Assembly: GCF_003991975.1 (NCBI RefSeq)
Contig: NZ_CP029822.1
Location: forward strand, 806,001-870,000
DNA: 64,000 nucleotides
From: Entomomonas moraniae
GTDB lineage: Bacteria; Pseudomonadota; Gammaproteobacteria; Pseudomonadales; Pseudomonadaceae
Direction of reading: 5' to 3'
Shown: positions 7,600 through 15,434 of the stretch, in pieces
How the letters are laid out: the number at the start of each line of letters is the position of its first letter
Position numbering within the stretch: the stretch's first letter is position 1
The notes under the pieces: model-generated
The model's database searches: none
Seen by the model: the letters and a program-made list of their open reading frames with translations, nothing else
What the model was told of the DNA's origin: nothing
Program-made: the position numbers and the translations under genes

Positions 7600-7776
7600 C
7601 TAAACTAAAATGCTTATTTCGCCAATCTCTGTAAGCTGAAATATGGCTTCGTCAATTGTCTAGTCTGCATCTTCTGCTGTTTGTTTAACTAACTGTTGAT
7701 CAGCTTTGCTTAAAGTATTGAACCGGAATTCTTCCAAGGTTTGAACGTTATCCCACGACTTAAGGTAGGTATTTAT
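7600..7776 (-). pseudogene. Remnant of a small helical phage protein
   Basis: The open frame ...TYLKSWDNVQTLEEFRF...KQTAEDAD runs into a TAG and continues TIDEAIFQLTEIGEISILV to TAG 7600. No ATG exists in frame; an ATA at 7774-7776 sits where a start might have been. It is immediately upstream of the 87-aa gene and probably began the same operon. Identity unknown. Confidence 0.35.
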
Positions 7777-7880
7777 GTTAATTAGTTATTTATTTTTAGT
7801 TTAATATTGACAACGTCGGAAAAATAATGCGTTATTACCACAATTATTTTTCGCACCTTAAATAAAGTTAAACAAAACGC

Positions 7881-7913
7881 AGCCTCTAGCCTAATCGGCA
7901 GGGGCTTTTTTTA
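7881..7913 (+). terminator. Terminator-like hairpin with T-run
   Basis: AGCCTCTAGCC, a short loop, then GGCAGGGGCT followed by seven T. The sequence ATGCCCGTA follows the T-run, the same arrangement seen after the hairpins near 10612 and 12865. Confidence 0.55.
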
Positions 7914-7966
7914 TGCCCGTAATAAAACTATACTTCATTCATGTATGTTTCTAAGGATATAAGGAA

Positions 7967-8449
7967 ATGAGACAAGTAATTAGTGTCATTGTATTAGCTT
8001 TTTGTATTATGGGGCTTGGTGGAAAGTCTAATTTTTCGATTAATAAAGATGATACTGAAGAAACTTACGCTGATAATCCTCTTCTTACAAAAGTTGCTTC
8101 AGATCGTTTAGATACCAAACACTATAGATTTAAAGATGTTGCCCCAGTTTCAATACTGGGAATAAATACTAATGACATAGGTATCGTCAGTGGAGATGTT
8201 AGACTTGTCCCTGAAGAAAAATTAGTTCTAGTTGATCTTATTTTCAATGGTAAAGAGAACTTCGATAAACTTTTTGATAGATTACAGAAAGAATCTGAAA
8301 GAGATAGGGATATGAACTGCCGCTATCCAGGTGGAAATATATCTTGCCATCGTGATATGTACGATAGAGGTGATATTAATGTTTTTGTGCTTACTTATTT
8401 TAAAAAAACAGATGGTGCTGTTTTATCCATTATGATAAATAACAACTAA
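7967..8449 (+). CDS. Hypothetical secreted protein
   Basis: 160 residues with an N-terminal hydrophobic segment (VISVIVLAFCIMGLGG) that looks like a signal peptide without an obvious lipobox. The mature protein is mixed alpha/beta with two Cys in a charged stretch (DMNCRYPGGNISCHRD), perhaps one disulfide. AAGGA precedes the ATG. It is an intact gene between broken phage genes, with terminators on both sides. Family not recognised. Confidence 0.6.
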   Translation: MRQVISVIVLAFCIMGLGGKSNFSINKDDTEETYADNPLLTKVASDRLDTKHYRFKDVAPVSILGINTNDIGIVSGDVRLVPEEKLVLVDLIFNGKENFDKLFDRLQKESERDRDMNCRYPGGNISCHRDMYDRGDINVFVLTYFKKTDGAVLSIMINNN

Positions 8450-8473
8450 GATTTTCCCTTATAGTAACAGATT

Positions 8474-8502
8474 AAAGCCTCTTAAAAGAGGTTTTTATGT
8501 CT
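8474..8502 (+). terminator. Rho-independent terminator
   Basis: AAGCCTCTTAAAAGAGGTTTTTATG: a CCTCTT/AAGAGG stem with a short AA loop, followed by a T-run, 25 bases after the stop at 8449. Confidence 0.65.
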
Positions 8503-8586
8503 TTTTTTTCTTGCTAAAGCAATAGGAATCAATAAATTAAGTAAAATAAAATATGATCTCCAGTTAATAGTAAAGGAGAATTTAGA

Positions 8587-8877
8587 ATGTCATATTATGA
8601 TAATTTTTCGTTAAATTCAGCTTTAAAAGTTGAAAGAGAACAAGTATGGGGCTTAGAGCCTAATAAACATGTATATAAAGTAACTTTGCCAGTTTTTATG
8701 AGTAAGGTAATTCCTAATGACGATATTTATAAAACATACGGGAATAAACTTTTTCTTCATACAGAATTTGAAATTAAAATAATCGCAAACTCTGAAGCTT
8801 CAATAGTCGAAGTTGAGAATCAAGCAAAAATTACTTTAAAATCGATGTTAGCTTCTGATAGTGTATTTGATTTCTAA
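8587..8877 (+). CDS. Hypothetical protein
   Basis: 96 residues without signal peptide or membrane segment. A strong AAAGGAGA precedes the ATG. The second half alternates beta strands and ends VENQAKITLKSMLASDSVFDF. It is a monocistronic unit closed by a strong terminator at 8888-8916. Intact; no family recognised. Confidence 0.6.
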   Translation: MSYYDNFSLNSALKVEREQVWGLEPNKHVYKVTLPVFMSKVIPNDDIYKTYGNKLFLHTEFEIKIIANSEASIVEVENQAKITLKSMLASDSVFDF

Positions 8878-8887
8878 ACGTAAAAAA

Positions 8888-8920
8888 AGCCCCTTACTAT
8901 AGCTGGTTAAGGGGCTTTAT
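8888..8920 (+). terminator. Strong rho-independent terminator
   Basis: AGCCCCTTA (8888-8896) pairs with TAAGGGGCT (8908-8916) around an 11-nt loop, preceded by A7 and followed by a short T stretch, so it could act in both directions. Confidence 0.75.
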
Positions 8921-9065
8921 TATTTGCTTAAGTTAATACGAAAGCGACCTCTTTAATACTGGAATATTGAAGATAGCCCTAATCAGCAGAAGCACCTGCA
9001 TCATAGCTAGATCCCCGTCCTACGTAGGAAAAACCAGTCTAGCATAAGCATGATAACTAAGGGTT

Positions 9066-9356
9066 ATGCTACATAAGTCCTATTGTGAGTGTAAAAAATT
9101 ACTTTTCAGCTTATCAGAAGATCAAGAAATTATATTTAGGTATCCACGCTGTATGAAAAATAAAACATTAGAAATAGATGGTAGCTATCAATATAAATGT
9201 GATAGCTGTGGTAGGTTATTTTTCAAGGTAGTAGACAGCAAAGTTGAGATCAAATGTACACAGTGTAAGAAAATGCACTACAAACCTATGAGTTTAAACA
9301 ATCGAAATGCCGAACAAAGATCCCAGCCTATGGAATTGGTTGATAGCAGCAATTGA
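9066..9356 (+). CDS. Com-like double zinc-ribbon phage protein, possibly damaged
   Basis: 96 residues with two tandem segments resembling the zinc ribbon of phage Mu Com, a translational activator. The first is CECKKLLFSLSEDQEIIFRYPRC, the second CDSCGRLFF (C45, C48) and CTQCKK (C64, C67). The second has all four Cys. In the first, Y26 stands where Com has Cys (CPRC to YPRC), a single G-to-A change. The end overlaps the holin start (9306) in another frame. In Mu-like phages com precedes a modification gene; here it precedes lysis genes. Confidence 0.55.
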   Translation: MLHKSYCECKKLLFSLSEDQEIIFRYPRCMKNKTLEIDGSYQYKCDSCGRLFFKVVDSKVEIKCTQCKKMHYKPMSLNNRNAEQRSQPMELVDSSN

Positions 9357-9620
9357 GCAAAGTCCCACTATACAAGGGGGCAGTGATGGCAGCAATTATG
9401 GCTACATTAAGATTACTTTACGATGACAATAAAATCAAACCTATAATAGCTTTAGAAGCAATTACTTGTGGCGCTTTGTCGTTATGTATTACTAGTTGAT
9501 ATATTTCAGCTACCACAAAGTGCTGTTATTACTATTGGTGGTGCAATAGGCTTTGTTGGTGTTACTTCTTTAAGAGAGTTTATTTTGAAAACTATAAATA
9601 ACAGGATTGATAAAGAATGA
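9306..9620 (+). pseudogene. Lambda-family holin, two frameshifts
   Basis: Starts MPNKDPSLWNWLIAAIEQSP at ATG 9306. After a G-run near 9380 the frame shifts to MAAIMATLRLLYDDNK and EAITCGALSLCI. It shifts again near 9500 to FQLPQSAVITIGGAIGFVGV and FILKTINNRIDKE, ending at TGA 9620, which overlaps the next ATG. The order matches phage holins of the lambda family (three membrane segments, LPQSA..IGGA.GF.G). Holins open the inner membrane for endolysin. This one is dead unless corrected. Confidence 0.8.
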
Positions 9621-10028
9621 CCGATAAAATAAAGCTTACCTTAGTTCTTGAAAAATCAGAATATTATGGAACATTTGAAACAATAACATTACCCGATGGA
9701 AAGACGTTCTATACATTAGAGCTACCAGACAAAGGCAACAAACGTCAGGTGTCATGTATTCCTAAAGGTACATATCAATGTAAGATTTTTAATAGCGCCA
9801 AGTTTGGGAAAGTTTATGGTATCTGTGGTGTCCCTAATAGGATAGCTATTCTAATTCATGCAGGGAATTATGGTGGAGACATAGATAAAGGCTACAGAAC
9901 AGATATACAAGACTGTATTTTGCTTTGAAAAGCTAAACAATCAGCCAGTTGTCACTAGCAGTAAGGTAGCTTTAAATGATTTTATGGGCGATCTTAATAA
10001 CGAGCCTTTTGAATTGGTGATTAAATAA
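9617..10028 (+). pseudogene. DUF5675-family protein, C-terminus frameshifted
   Basis: The first 100 codons read GTFETITLPDGKTFYTLELPD, SCIPKGTYQC, VPNRIAILIHAGN and TDIQDCILL, the DUF5675 pattern found in phage lysis regions. A one-base shift near 9925 then moves the tail (FEKLNNQPVVTSSKVALNDFM...ELVIK) into another frame, ending at TAA 10028. The family may contain cell-wall enzymes, but activity is not established. The start overlaps the holin stop (ATGA). Confidence 0.75.
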
Positions 10029-10083
10029 AGTTAAAGAAATAACTTATAATAAAACTATTTCATACACTTTAAGGATTGTTAAC

Positions 10084-10581
10084 ATGTCAGTATTCATGTC
10101 ATTTTTTTATAGTTTATTCGCGGGTATTCTCTTAAGTTGTAATATTAGTATGGCCCAAGAGAGCGAGACTGCAGATGTTCTATTTGAAAAAGGAGTGCAA
10201 TATGCCGGCAAGCAAGATTACCAACAAGCAATGCAATGGTATCTAAAAGCTGCTGATGAAGGCAATACTGATGCAATGTATAATATTGGAAATCTTTATG
10301 CAAAAGGGGAAGGAGTTGAATGGAGTTATCAACAAGCCATGCAGTGGTGGTTAAAGGCCGCTGATAAAGGTCATATAAACTCAATGCTCATGATTGGTGG
10401 TTACTATTATGCGAGCACTGAATATCCAGAGGCGATGCAATGGTACTTGAAAGCAGCAAACAAAGGCAGTCCTAATGCAATGCTTCGTCTTGGATGTCTT
10501 TATAAGGAAGGTCTAGGGGTTAAGCAAGATAAGGAACAAGCTGAATTTTGGTACAGAAAGGCAAAAGAAGAACAAAAATAA
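10084..10581 (+). CDS. Sel1-repeat (SLR) secreted protein
   Basis: 165 residues: a signal peptide (FYSLFAGILLSCNISMA) then four Sel1-type repeats of about 36 residues (AMQWYLKAADEGNTDAMYNIGNLYAKGEGV type). SLR solenoids bind proteins in the periplasm. AAGG precedes the ATG by 9 bases. It is intact inside the lysis region, so probably a moron. A second SLR protein (43855-44835) lies elsewhere in the window. Confidence 0.8.
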   Translation: MSVFMSFFYSLFAGILLSCNISMAQESETADVLFEKGVQYAGKQDYQQAMQWYLKAADEGNTDAMYNIGNLYAKGEGVEWSYQQAMQWWLKAADKGHINSMLMIGGYYYASTEYPEAMQWYLKAANKGSPNAMLRLGCLYKEGLGVKQDKEQAEFWYRKAKEEQK

Positions 10582-10598
10582 ATCTATTTCTTCAAACG

Positions 10599-10622
10599 AA
10601 CCGCCATTAGAGGCGGTTTTTT
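10599..10622 (+). terminator. Rho-independent terminator
   Basis: AACCGCC, loop ATTAGA, GGCGGTT, then a T-run that leads straight into ATGCCC at 10624. Confidence 0.7.
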
Positions 10623-10623
10623 T

Positions 10624-10722
10624 ATGCCCATTAGTACGGGTTTAACCAGAGAAACTTACAGAATAGTGGTTAAGAGAATAGCGAATGTTTTCCTAAGTTC
10701 TCGACCGCCACTTATGTACTAA
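10624..10722 (+). CDS. 32-codon ORF starting at the end of a terminator T-run
   Basis: ATGCCCATTAGT... stays open for 32 codons (MPISTGLTRETYRIVVKRIA...), ending at TAA 10720-10722. It contains the left arm of the 15-bp inverted repeat. Equivalent ATGCC starts follow terminators at 7913 and about 12871 but open only 13 and 5 codons. It may be chance. Confidence 0.2.
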   Translation: MPISTGLTRETYRIVVKRIANVFLSSRPPLMY

Positions 10723-10737
10723 CTTAACCACTATTCT
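10660..10737. repeat. 15-bp perfect inverted repeat upstream of Rha-like gene
   Basis: AGAATAGTGGTTAAG (10660-10674) and CTTAACCACTATTCT (10723-10737) are perfect inverses 48 bases apart, 13 bases before the ATG of the Rha-like ORF. It could be a two-site operator or a long RNA stem around the gene start. Confidence 0.6.
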
Positions 10738-10749
10738 ATAGGTGAAAAC

Positions 10750-11013
10750 ATGGCAAATATTCAATTAGTATCTGTTAACGATGAAGTAAGAGTAGATAGC
10801 AAGTTGATAGCTGAACGGGGTGGCATTGAAAATAGATCAGCCGTCCAGACAATAACTAACTATATTGATGATTTTAAAGAGTTTGGACTAATCCAATTTG
10901 AAATGGAGACAGTGAAAAAGATTGGTGGAAGAGGTAGAAAATACAAAAAATATTATCTACTACAGTTCATGCAGGTCACAGATTTGGTGCTCCGGCAATT
11001 TATGGTTAAATGA
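10750..11013 (+). pseudogene. Rha-like phage regulatory protein, truncated
   Basis: 87 codons. The N-terminal part (NIQLVSVNDEVRVDSKLIAERGGIENRSAVQTITNYIDDFKEFGLIQFE) resembles the start of phage Rha-type regulatory proteins, which bind DNA and influence growth on IHF mutants. After GGRGRKY the expected YxLLxxxQ segment degenerates and the frame stops early. Assignment is moderate because only the N-terminal half is comparable. Confidence 0.45.
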
Positions 11014-11263
11014 CTTTAAAATGGACTGACTCAGTCGTTATACCCAAGGAAGTATTAAAAGAGAAGTAAAGGCTCGTAAATCTAATTCTGAGAAAGTACA
11101 TCAATGGCTACAAGGTGGCGGTATAGATTTATTAGATGGACAGATAAATGCTATAAAAGCTATTGCCTTAACATCATTAGATCATAGGGATTTTGATGCA
11201 AGATGTAGACAAGCATTTAGCAAGAGAGGACAGCTTAAATTTATATTGCCAAAGGCTAGCTAA
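10966..11263 (+). pseudogene. Remnant of a phage regulator or antirepressor-like gene
   Basis: In the next frame over, an open stretch reads SGNLWLNDFKMD, a TGA, then RYTQGSIKREVKARKSNSEKVHQWLQ...NAIKAIALTSLDHRDFDARCRQAFSKRGQLKF, with stop TAA overlapping the ATG of the spanin gene (TAATG). It lacks a start codon. The basic helical character suggests a DNA-binding protein, but no family is assigned. Confidence 0.4.
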
Positions 11264-11613
11264 TGGACACTATCACTAAATACCTCTCTGTAGGTTTAGG
11301 AGCTATAGCAGTACTACTGCTTATCTACTGTTTAATACTGAGAAACGACAGAGACAATGCACTAAACGAGATAGGCACTCTTAATGGTTGGCTTTATACA
11401 GTTATAGGAGCTAACCTGAATCTAAAAGGCTCTATTGACCTACTAGAGAAACAAGCAGAACAAAACAGAGGCTACATAACCAAGCTAGAAGATCAAAAAG
11501 CAGAAACAAGAATAAAAGCTATGGAAGAACTGGAGAAGTTCAAATCCACAAAGCATACTAACCAGCCTGTAAGTGATTGGGCAAACAATAAACTACTAAA
11601 GGGGATTTATTAA
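11263..11613 (+). CDS. Rz-like inner-membrane spanin
   Basis: 116 residues: one N-terminal membrane helix (VGLGAIAVLLLIYCLILR), a long coiled-coil helix, and the C-terminal motif QPVSDWANNKLLKGIY, typical of Rz-type i-spanins. In lysis it joins an outer-membrane lipoprotein (Rz1) to fuse the two membranes. The frame is intact, unlike the holin and Rz1. Starts in a TAATG overlap. Confidence 0.8.
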   Translation: MDTITKYLSVGLGAIAVLLLIYCLILRNDRDNALNEIGTLNGWLYTVIGANLNLKGSIDLLEKQAEQNRGYITKLEDQKAETRIKAMEELEKFKSTKHTNQPVSDWANNKLLKGIY

Positions 11614-11849
11614 TGCTTGGCTATATGACAAAGAAATAAGCTTTAAGTAATGGATTTATACATCATGGTAGTTATTATGGAATTCTTCTTTGGATGGGAG
11701 ATCTTGATACTGATCGCCCTATGGTAGCCAATAAGTTCTTGCTGCTAGAACTTGTTATGCCCGTAATTACTTTTATAGAGCAGTTAATAAATGATTATAG
11801 ATGGTATGAAAATATGTTCGTGTTTGAAATTATTAAAAAGATTAAATAG
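11613..11849 (+). pseudogene. Phage protein between Rz and Rz1, interrupted by a stop
   Basis: ATG at 11613 overlaps the Rz stop (TAATG). The frame reads MLGYMTKK, TAA, then ALSNGFIHHGSYYGILLWMGDLD...VANKFLLLELVMPVITFIEQL and a basic C-terminus to TAG 11849. One codon change (for example GAA to TAA) explains the break. It is partly hydrophobic and unnamed; an internal ATG could express about the last 60 residues. Confidence 0.5.
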
Positions 11850-11851
11850 AC

Positions 11852-12137
11852 ATGATAGTTAAATTACTAATAACTGTGCTGATAATAAGTTATTTAGCTG
11901 GCTGTACTAACAAACAAGTAGTAACCGAAGTAAAGATAGTTTATATCAAACTTCCAGTAATAATGCATGTCAACGGTACTCAATCCAAGAATGCAAGCCT
12001 GAGACAAACGGTGAGCTATTTGAATGTACGCTAGAGATAACCAAGCAACTAAATTTATATGCTGATCAGGTAGACAGTTTAAGGAGTTGGTAAAGCAATC
12101 AATAAGCAAGAATAAGCTTCACGAAAGAGTGTTTTAA
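11852..12137 (+). pseudogene. Rz1-like outer-membrane spanin lipoprotein, frameshifted
   Basis: Starts MIVKLLITVLIISYLAGC, a signal peptide with lipobox LAGC, then TNKQVVTEVKIVYIKLP. A frameshift near 12000 moves the rest (TNGELFECTLEITKQLNLYADQVDSLRSW) to another frame, and a further shift gives VKQSISKNKLHERVF, ending TAA 12137. Encoded in series after Rz rather than embedded in it. It would anchor in the outer membrane and bind Rz. Confidence 0.65.
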
Positions 12138-12234
12138 TAATTAAAAACTATATTTTCATGAGTAAGATATTCTCTGGATAGTCGCTCAAGGTAAAGACTT
12201 AAGAAATGCTACTTGAATAACATATATTTGTTAT

Positions 12235-12262
12235 TATCCTATCCTGGGTTAATTATAGGATA
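12235..12262 (+). promoter_or_regulatory. Hairpin enclosing the ribosome binding site of the 12268 gene
   Basis: TATCCTAT (12235-12242) can pair with ATAGGATA (12255-12262), and the right arm contains the AGGA ribosome binding site 7 bases before the ATG. TATCCTAT also looks like a -10 element, so a transcript might begin within the left arm. Related structures precede 15246 and 15903. Confidence 0.4.
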
Positions 12263-12267
12263 AAAAG

Positions 12268-12801
12268 ATGAAAAAGATCGTGTTTGTTTGTTTGTGTCTT
12301 TTATCTACAGCATGCTCTCAGAAAGAGGTACCGCTTAGTCAACTATTTACTGAGAAATCTGCCTTTGGAGTAAAGAGTGGGATGACTCTTGAGGAAGTGA
12401 GCAAGGTTCTCAGTTTAGAGAAAGTTAATACTAAAGGCTGTCAAGAATGCTATAAGTCTAAAAGCTCACCTTTACAGAATAGTTTATTTAGTTGCTATGG
12501 ATTTATGTTTAGAGATGATCGTTTAGAAAAAATCGTAGGATTTAACGATATTCATCCAACAAACAGTGATAGCACTGTGGTCTATGATGGGTATAAAGAG
12601 CTAATACAAGTTATAGATAATAAAATTAAAAATGGTTCTTTAGAGTGTGCGAAATTGCCTTCTACTATCGACGAACAAACCACTTATGTATGTAAGAAAA
12701 ACTATTCTATTGATATTATTTATATAGATGATGGACATAATGAAAAGAAAAATTTTAAATTTATGGGAATAACGTATACATTTTTCAATGATCTTTCTTA
12801 G
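12268..12801 (+). CDS. Lipoprotein of unknown function
   Basis: 177 residues with a signal peptide and lipobox LSTAC (Cys16), so probably outer-membrane anchored. The mature part opens FGVKSGMTLEEVSKVL, a segment often seen in small bacterial lipoproteins of the BamE/SmpA-like fold, and contains two CxxC-like groups (CQEC and others). Intact, monocistronic, with a terminator at 12853. A probable moron; no specific role can be given. Confidence 0.65.
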   Translation: MKKIVFVCLCLLSTACSQKEVPLSQLFTEKSAFGVKSGMTLEEVSKVLSLEKVNTKGCQECYKSKSSPLQNSLFSCYGFMFRDDRLEKIVGFNDIHPTNSDSTVVYDGYKELIQVIDNKIKNGSLECAKLPSTIDEQTTYVCKKNYSIDIIYIDDGHNEKKNFKFMGITYTFFNDLS

Positions 12802-12852
12802 CAAATTAACAACGAAATTAATCACAACATAATACTAAAACCAATAAATAGC

Positions 12853-12871
12853 CGCCCATTGAAGCGGTTTT
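12853..12871 (+). terminator. Weak rho-independent terminator
   Basis: CCGC...GCGG stem (within CCGCCCATTGAAGCGG) followed by seven T and ATGCC. Third example of this terminator/ATGCC arrangement in the prophage. Confidence 0.5.
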
Positions 12872-12913
12872 TTTATGCCTGTAAAAAGGTAACCAACACC
12901 TAAGGGAAAAACA

Positions 12914-13153
12914 ATGCTATTAACACCAGAACAACTCAAAGAGTTAGGAATAGAAGTCAACGAAGGGCAAGCTATTTAGACGGCAAGGAAGCAGTGCATT
13001 CACCGCGTATCAAGAAAAATACAGCAAGGATTGTTAGATCACAAGTTGCACAAAGTTCATTTGGATGATGGAACCGAAAGAATAAGTGAAAGAGTTGTTG
13101 TGATGCCAAAAGGAATAACAAAATTGTCTTTAATGCTAGTTAATAATATTTGA
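12914..13153 (+). pseudogene. Phage gene remnant with an early stop
   Basis: From ATG 12914: MLLTPEQLKELGIEVNEGQA, then TAG. The same frame continues HRVSRKIQQGLLDHKLHKVHLDDGTERISERVVVMPKGITKLSLML to TGA 13153. The second half has the look of a basic DNA-binding or antirepressor-like domain. No family is named with confidence. Confidence 0.4.
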
Positions 13154-13162
13154 GGAGGGTAT

Positions 13163-13213
13163 ATGGCAACTGAAATAAAATATATACGATATAATAATTG
13201 CAAATATGTTTAA
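13163..13213 (+). CDS. 16-codon ORF with a strong ribosome binding site
   Basis: GAGGAGGG lies 4 bases before ATG 13163; the ORF reads MATEIKYIRYNNCKYV. It is either the stub of a deleted gene or a leader peptide for the MBL hydrolase 46 bases downstream. Confidence 0.25.
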   Translation: MATEIKYIRYNNCKYV

Positions 13214-13258
13214 TTAAAATTTGTACTGTAGAATTAATGATTTATAAAGGTAGTAATT

Positions 13259-14134
13259 ATGAAAATTGATAGAGTGTATCAAGCTCCCGCAGTTAATAAA
13301 AAAAGGTATGGTGACACTATAGTTACTATGCTGAGCGATGGTTATCTTGATGCTTCATTTGAGTTATTGAATGGTATTGAAGCAATTGAAGCTGAGGCAC
13401 TGTTGGAAAACAAGGGAATTAGCCCTTTGCCTCGCATGAATATTAATGTGTTTGTATTACAAATAGGGGAGCGAACAATTTTGGTGGACAGCGGTGCAGG
13501 AGGTATAAATGGCTGGGGAGGAAGATTACAAGCTGCATTATCAGCTGCTAATATCGATCCACTAGATATTGATACCATTTTATTAACGCATGCGCATCCA
13601 GACCATATTGGTGGTATGGCTACATCATCTGCAACACCTGTTTTTCGAAATGTTCAAGAGTTGTATATCCATGAAAATGAATTAGATTTCTGGCGCAATG
13701 ATACAATATACGTATCTTCAAACGATAAGTTTAAAAAGAACGCTAATATTGCGAGAAATGCTTTCGATGCCTACCAAGATAGATTAGTTCCATTTAAAAA
13801 TGAAGCTATACTACCTGGAGTTCAAGCAGTTCCATTATTTGGGCATACGCCCGGCCACACAGGTTATTTGATTGGTAATGAAAAGGACTCTCTCCTTATA
13901 TGGGGGGATATTGTTCATTTTCCTTATATACAAATAGTTCATCCTGATGTGACGATTGCATTTGATAGTGACCCTACTCAGGCCTCTCATATACGTAAAA
14001 TACTATTAGATCGTGTCGCTACAGATCAGCTTTCAATCAGTGGTATGCATTTCAATCTACCGGCATCTGGGAAAATTCATCGAGGAAAAAATTGTTATAT
14101 ATTGGATTACGATCTATGGTCACCTTCAGTCTAA
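13259..14134 (+). CDS. MBL-fold metallo-hydrolase
   Basis: 291 residues with a complete di-zinc site: H111-A-H113-P-D115-H116, H200 in FGHTPGHTG, D217 in IWGDIVH, and H264 in SGMHF. No signal peptide, so cytoplasmic. The overall pattern matches MBL-fold hydrolases of the lactonase-like branch, which includes quorum-quenching enzymes, but the substrate cannot be read from sequence. The gene is intact and less AT-rich than its decayed surroundings, suggesting cargo under selection. AAGGT precedes the ATG. Confidence 0.85.
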   Translation: MKIDRVYQAPAVNKKRYGDTIVTMLSDGYLDASFELLNGIEAIEAEALLENKGISPLPRMNINVFVLQIGERTILVDSGAGGINGWGGRLQAALSAANIDPLDIDTILLTHAHPDHIGGMATSSATPVFRNVQELYIHENELDFWRNDTIYVSSNDKFKKNANIARNAFDAYQDRLVPFKNEAILPGVQAVPLFGHTPGHTGYLIGNEKDSLLIWGDIVHFPYIQIVHPDVTIAFDSDPTQASHIRKILLDRVATDQLSISGMHFNLPASGKIHRGKNCYILDYDLWSPSV

Positions 14135-14310
14135 AGCTTTCATTGAAATAATACTTTTATTGGCATAATTTGCTCGAAATTATGATTATCCTAGTTTGGT
14201 CTATCCTTTTTAAAAAACTGCATATGTATCTTGACCAAACCCTCTTTTGAATTTTTTTCGCAAGAAGAAAATATGGTTTAACTTAATGCCGTGAGGCGTG
14301 GAGAAACAAA

Positions 14311-15146
14311 ATGACAGACGGAATTAAAATCGTAGTTGACGCTACAGATGCAGAAAAAGCACGTATTGAACTTGAAAAACTAAGTAGCTCAGTAGAAAAG
14401 CTAGAAACCAAAACAAAAAAATCTACATCAACAGTCAATGATATACAAAAAGAAATAATGTCTCTCAGTTCCGTTAGCAAGATAACCTCAAAGGCAGTGG
14501 ACGAAGTAACAAACTCGCCAAACAATGCGGCTAAAGAGCCTAAATCAACCGCAACAGCTACACAAAAAGCAGACAAGCTACAGCCAGTTTAGGCGAAAGC
14601 GAAGAACATGCAGCCACAAGAATTAAAAAGATGATTGCAGCGGCACTTGAGAGAAAGAGAGCAACAGATGAAGCAGTTGAAGCGTCTAGAAATATGTCTA
14701 GAACCTTGTCTAATGAAAACAAAAACTGGCAAGAGGTCGTTAAAGCACAAAACCAGTCAATGTCTGCTTACCACAAAGTAGAACAAACCATACAAGCATA
14801 AGCAGCTGCCGAAGAAAAAGCCAAAGAAGTAGCATAACAAAGAAAAATCTAGCTGAAATTCAACAATAGAGTATGGGGGGCTGTTAATGACCTTACGCGT
14901 GTGCATCATTCAACGGGTGGATTAGCTAGAGTTCCTGCTCATTCTGCGCCTAGTTTGCCAAGTATTAACTTTGCACCTATGGAAAATACCAACAGTACTA
15001 CTGTTAAAAACAACATGATGCTCAATGTTATTGATGATCCTAACAAAGTTGGTAATTCTCTTTTAAATAACGAGCATACGCAAGATAGTTTTTATGTATT
15101 TTTAACAGAAAATAACCAGAGAGTTAGGCAGATTTTGCAATTCTAA
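14311..15146 (+). pseudogene. Tail tape-measure protein, heavily deleted
   Basis: The N-terminal part (DGIKIVVDATDAEKARIELEKLSSSVEKLETKTKK, coiled coil) is followed by frameshifted helical fragments (EEHAATRIKKMIAAALERKRATDEA, ENKNWQEVV). The C-terminal part (STGGLARVPAHSAPSLPSINFAPM to NNQRVRQILQF) is in a third frame. The ends match lambda-like tape-measure proteins, normally 700-1000+ residues; most of the middle is gone. This protein sets tail length. It is the only tail gene recognisable here. Confidence 0.7.
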
Positions 15147-15245
15147 TGATAAATATAGAGGGCAGACTTATTGCCCTCTCATTTATTATTTAAAATTGTT
15201 ACAAAATGCGCTATCCTATCTTAAATTAAGAAAAGGGATAGGGTT

Positions 15246-15351
15246 ATGAAAAGGACTCTTATTGCTAGGCTAAACTATCGCATGGATGATCGGTCAAGAC
15301 GTATCACGAACAGGTGTTAACGATTACTACGCAATTAGGTTAGATGCATAA
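15246..15351 (+). pseudogene. Small peptide gene remnant behind a hairpin
   Basis: ATG 15246 starts MKRTLIARL; the neighbouring frame continues TIAWMIGQDVSRTGVNDYYAIRLDA to TAA 15351, suggesting a frameshifted small exported protein. CTATCCT (about 15211) and AGGGATAG (about 15234) flank the start region as an inverted repeat like that at 12235. Confidence 0.3.
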
Positions 15352-15434
15352 GTTATTACACAGCAACCTTATGTGTCTAGGGTTGATTAAGGGTTGTATG
15401 ATTAATTTTTAAATCCTATTCTAAGAGATAAACT

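Noticed and set aside
10145-10384. 79-codon leftward ORF inside the Sel1 gene
   Set aside because: Arises from the repetitive Sel1 codons read in antisense; no start signal.
14283-14576. 97-codon leftward ORF opposite the tape-measure remnant
   Set aside because: Its codon pattern mirrors the coiled-coil frame on the plus strand; it is a shadow.
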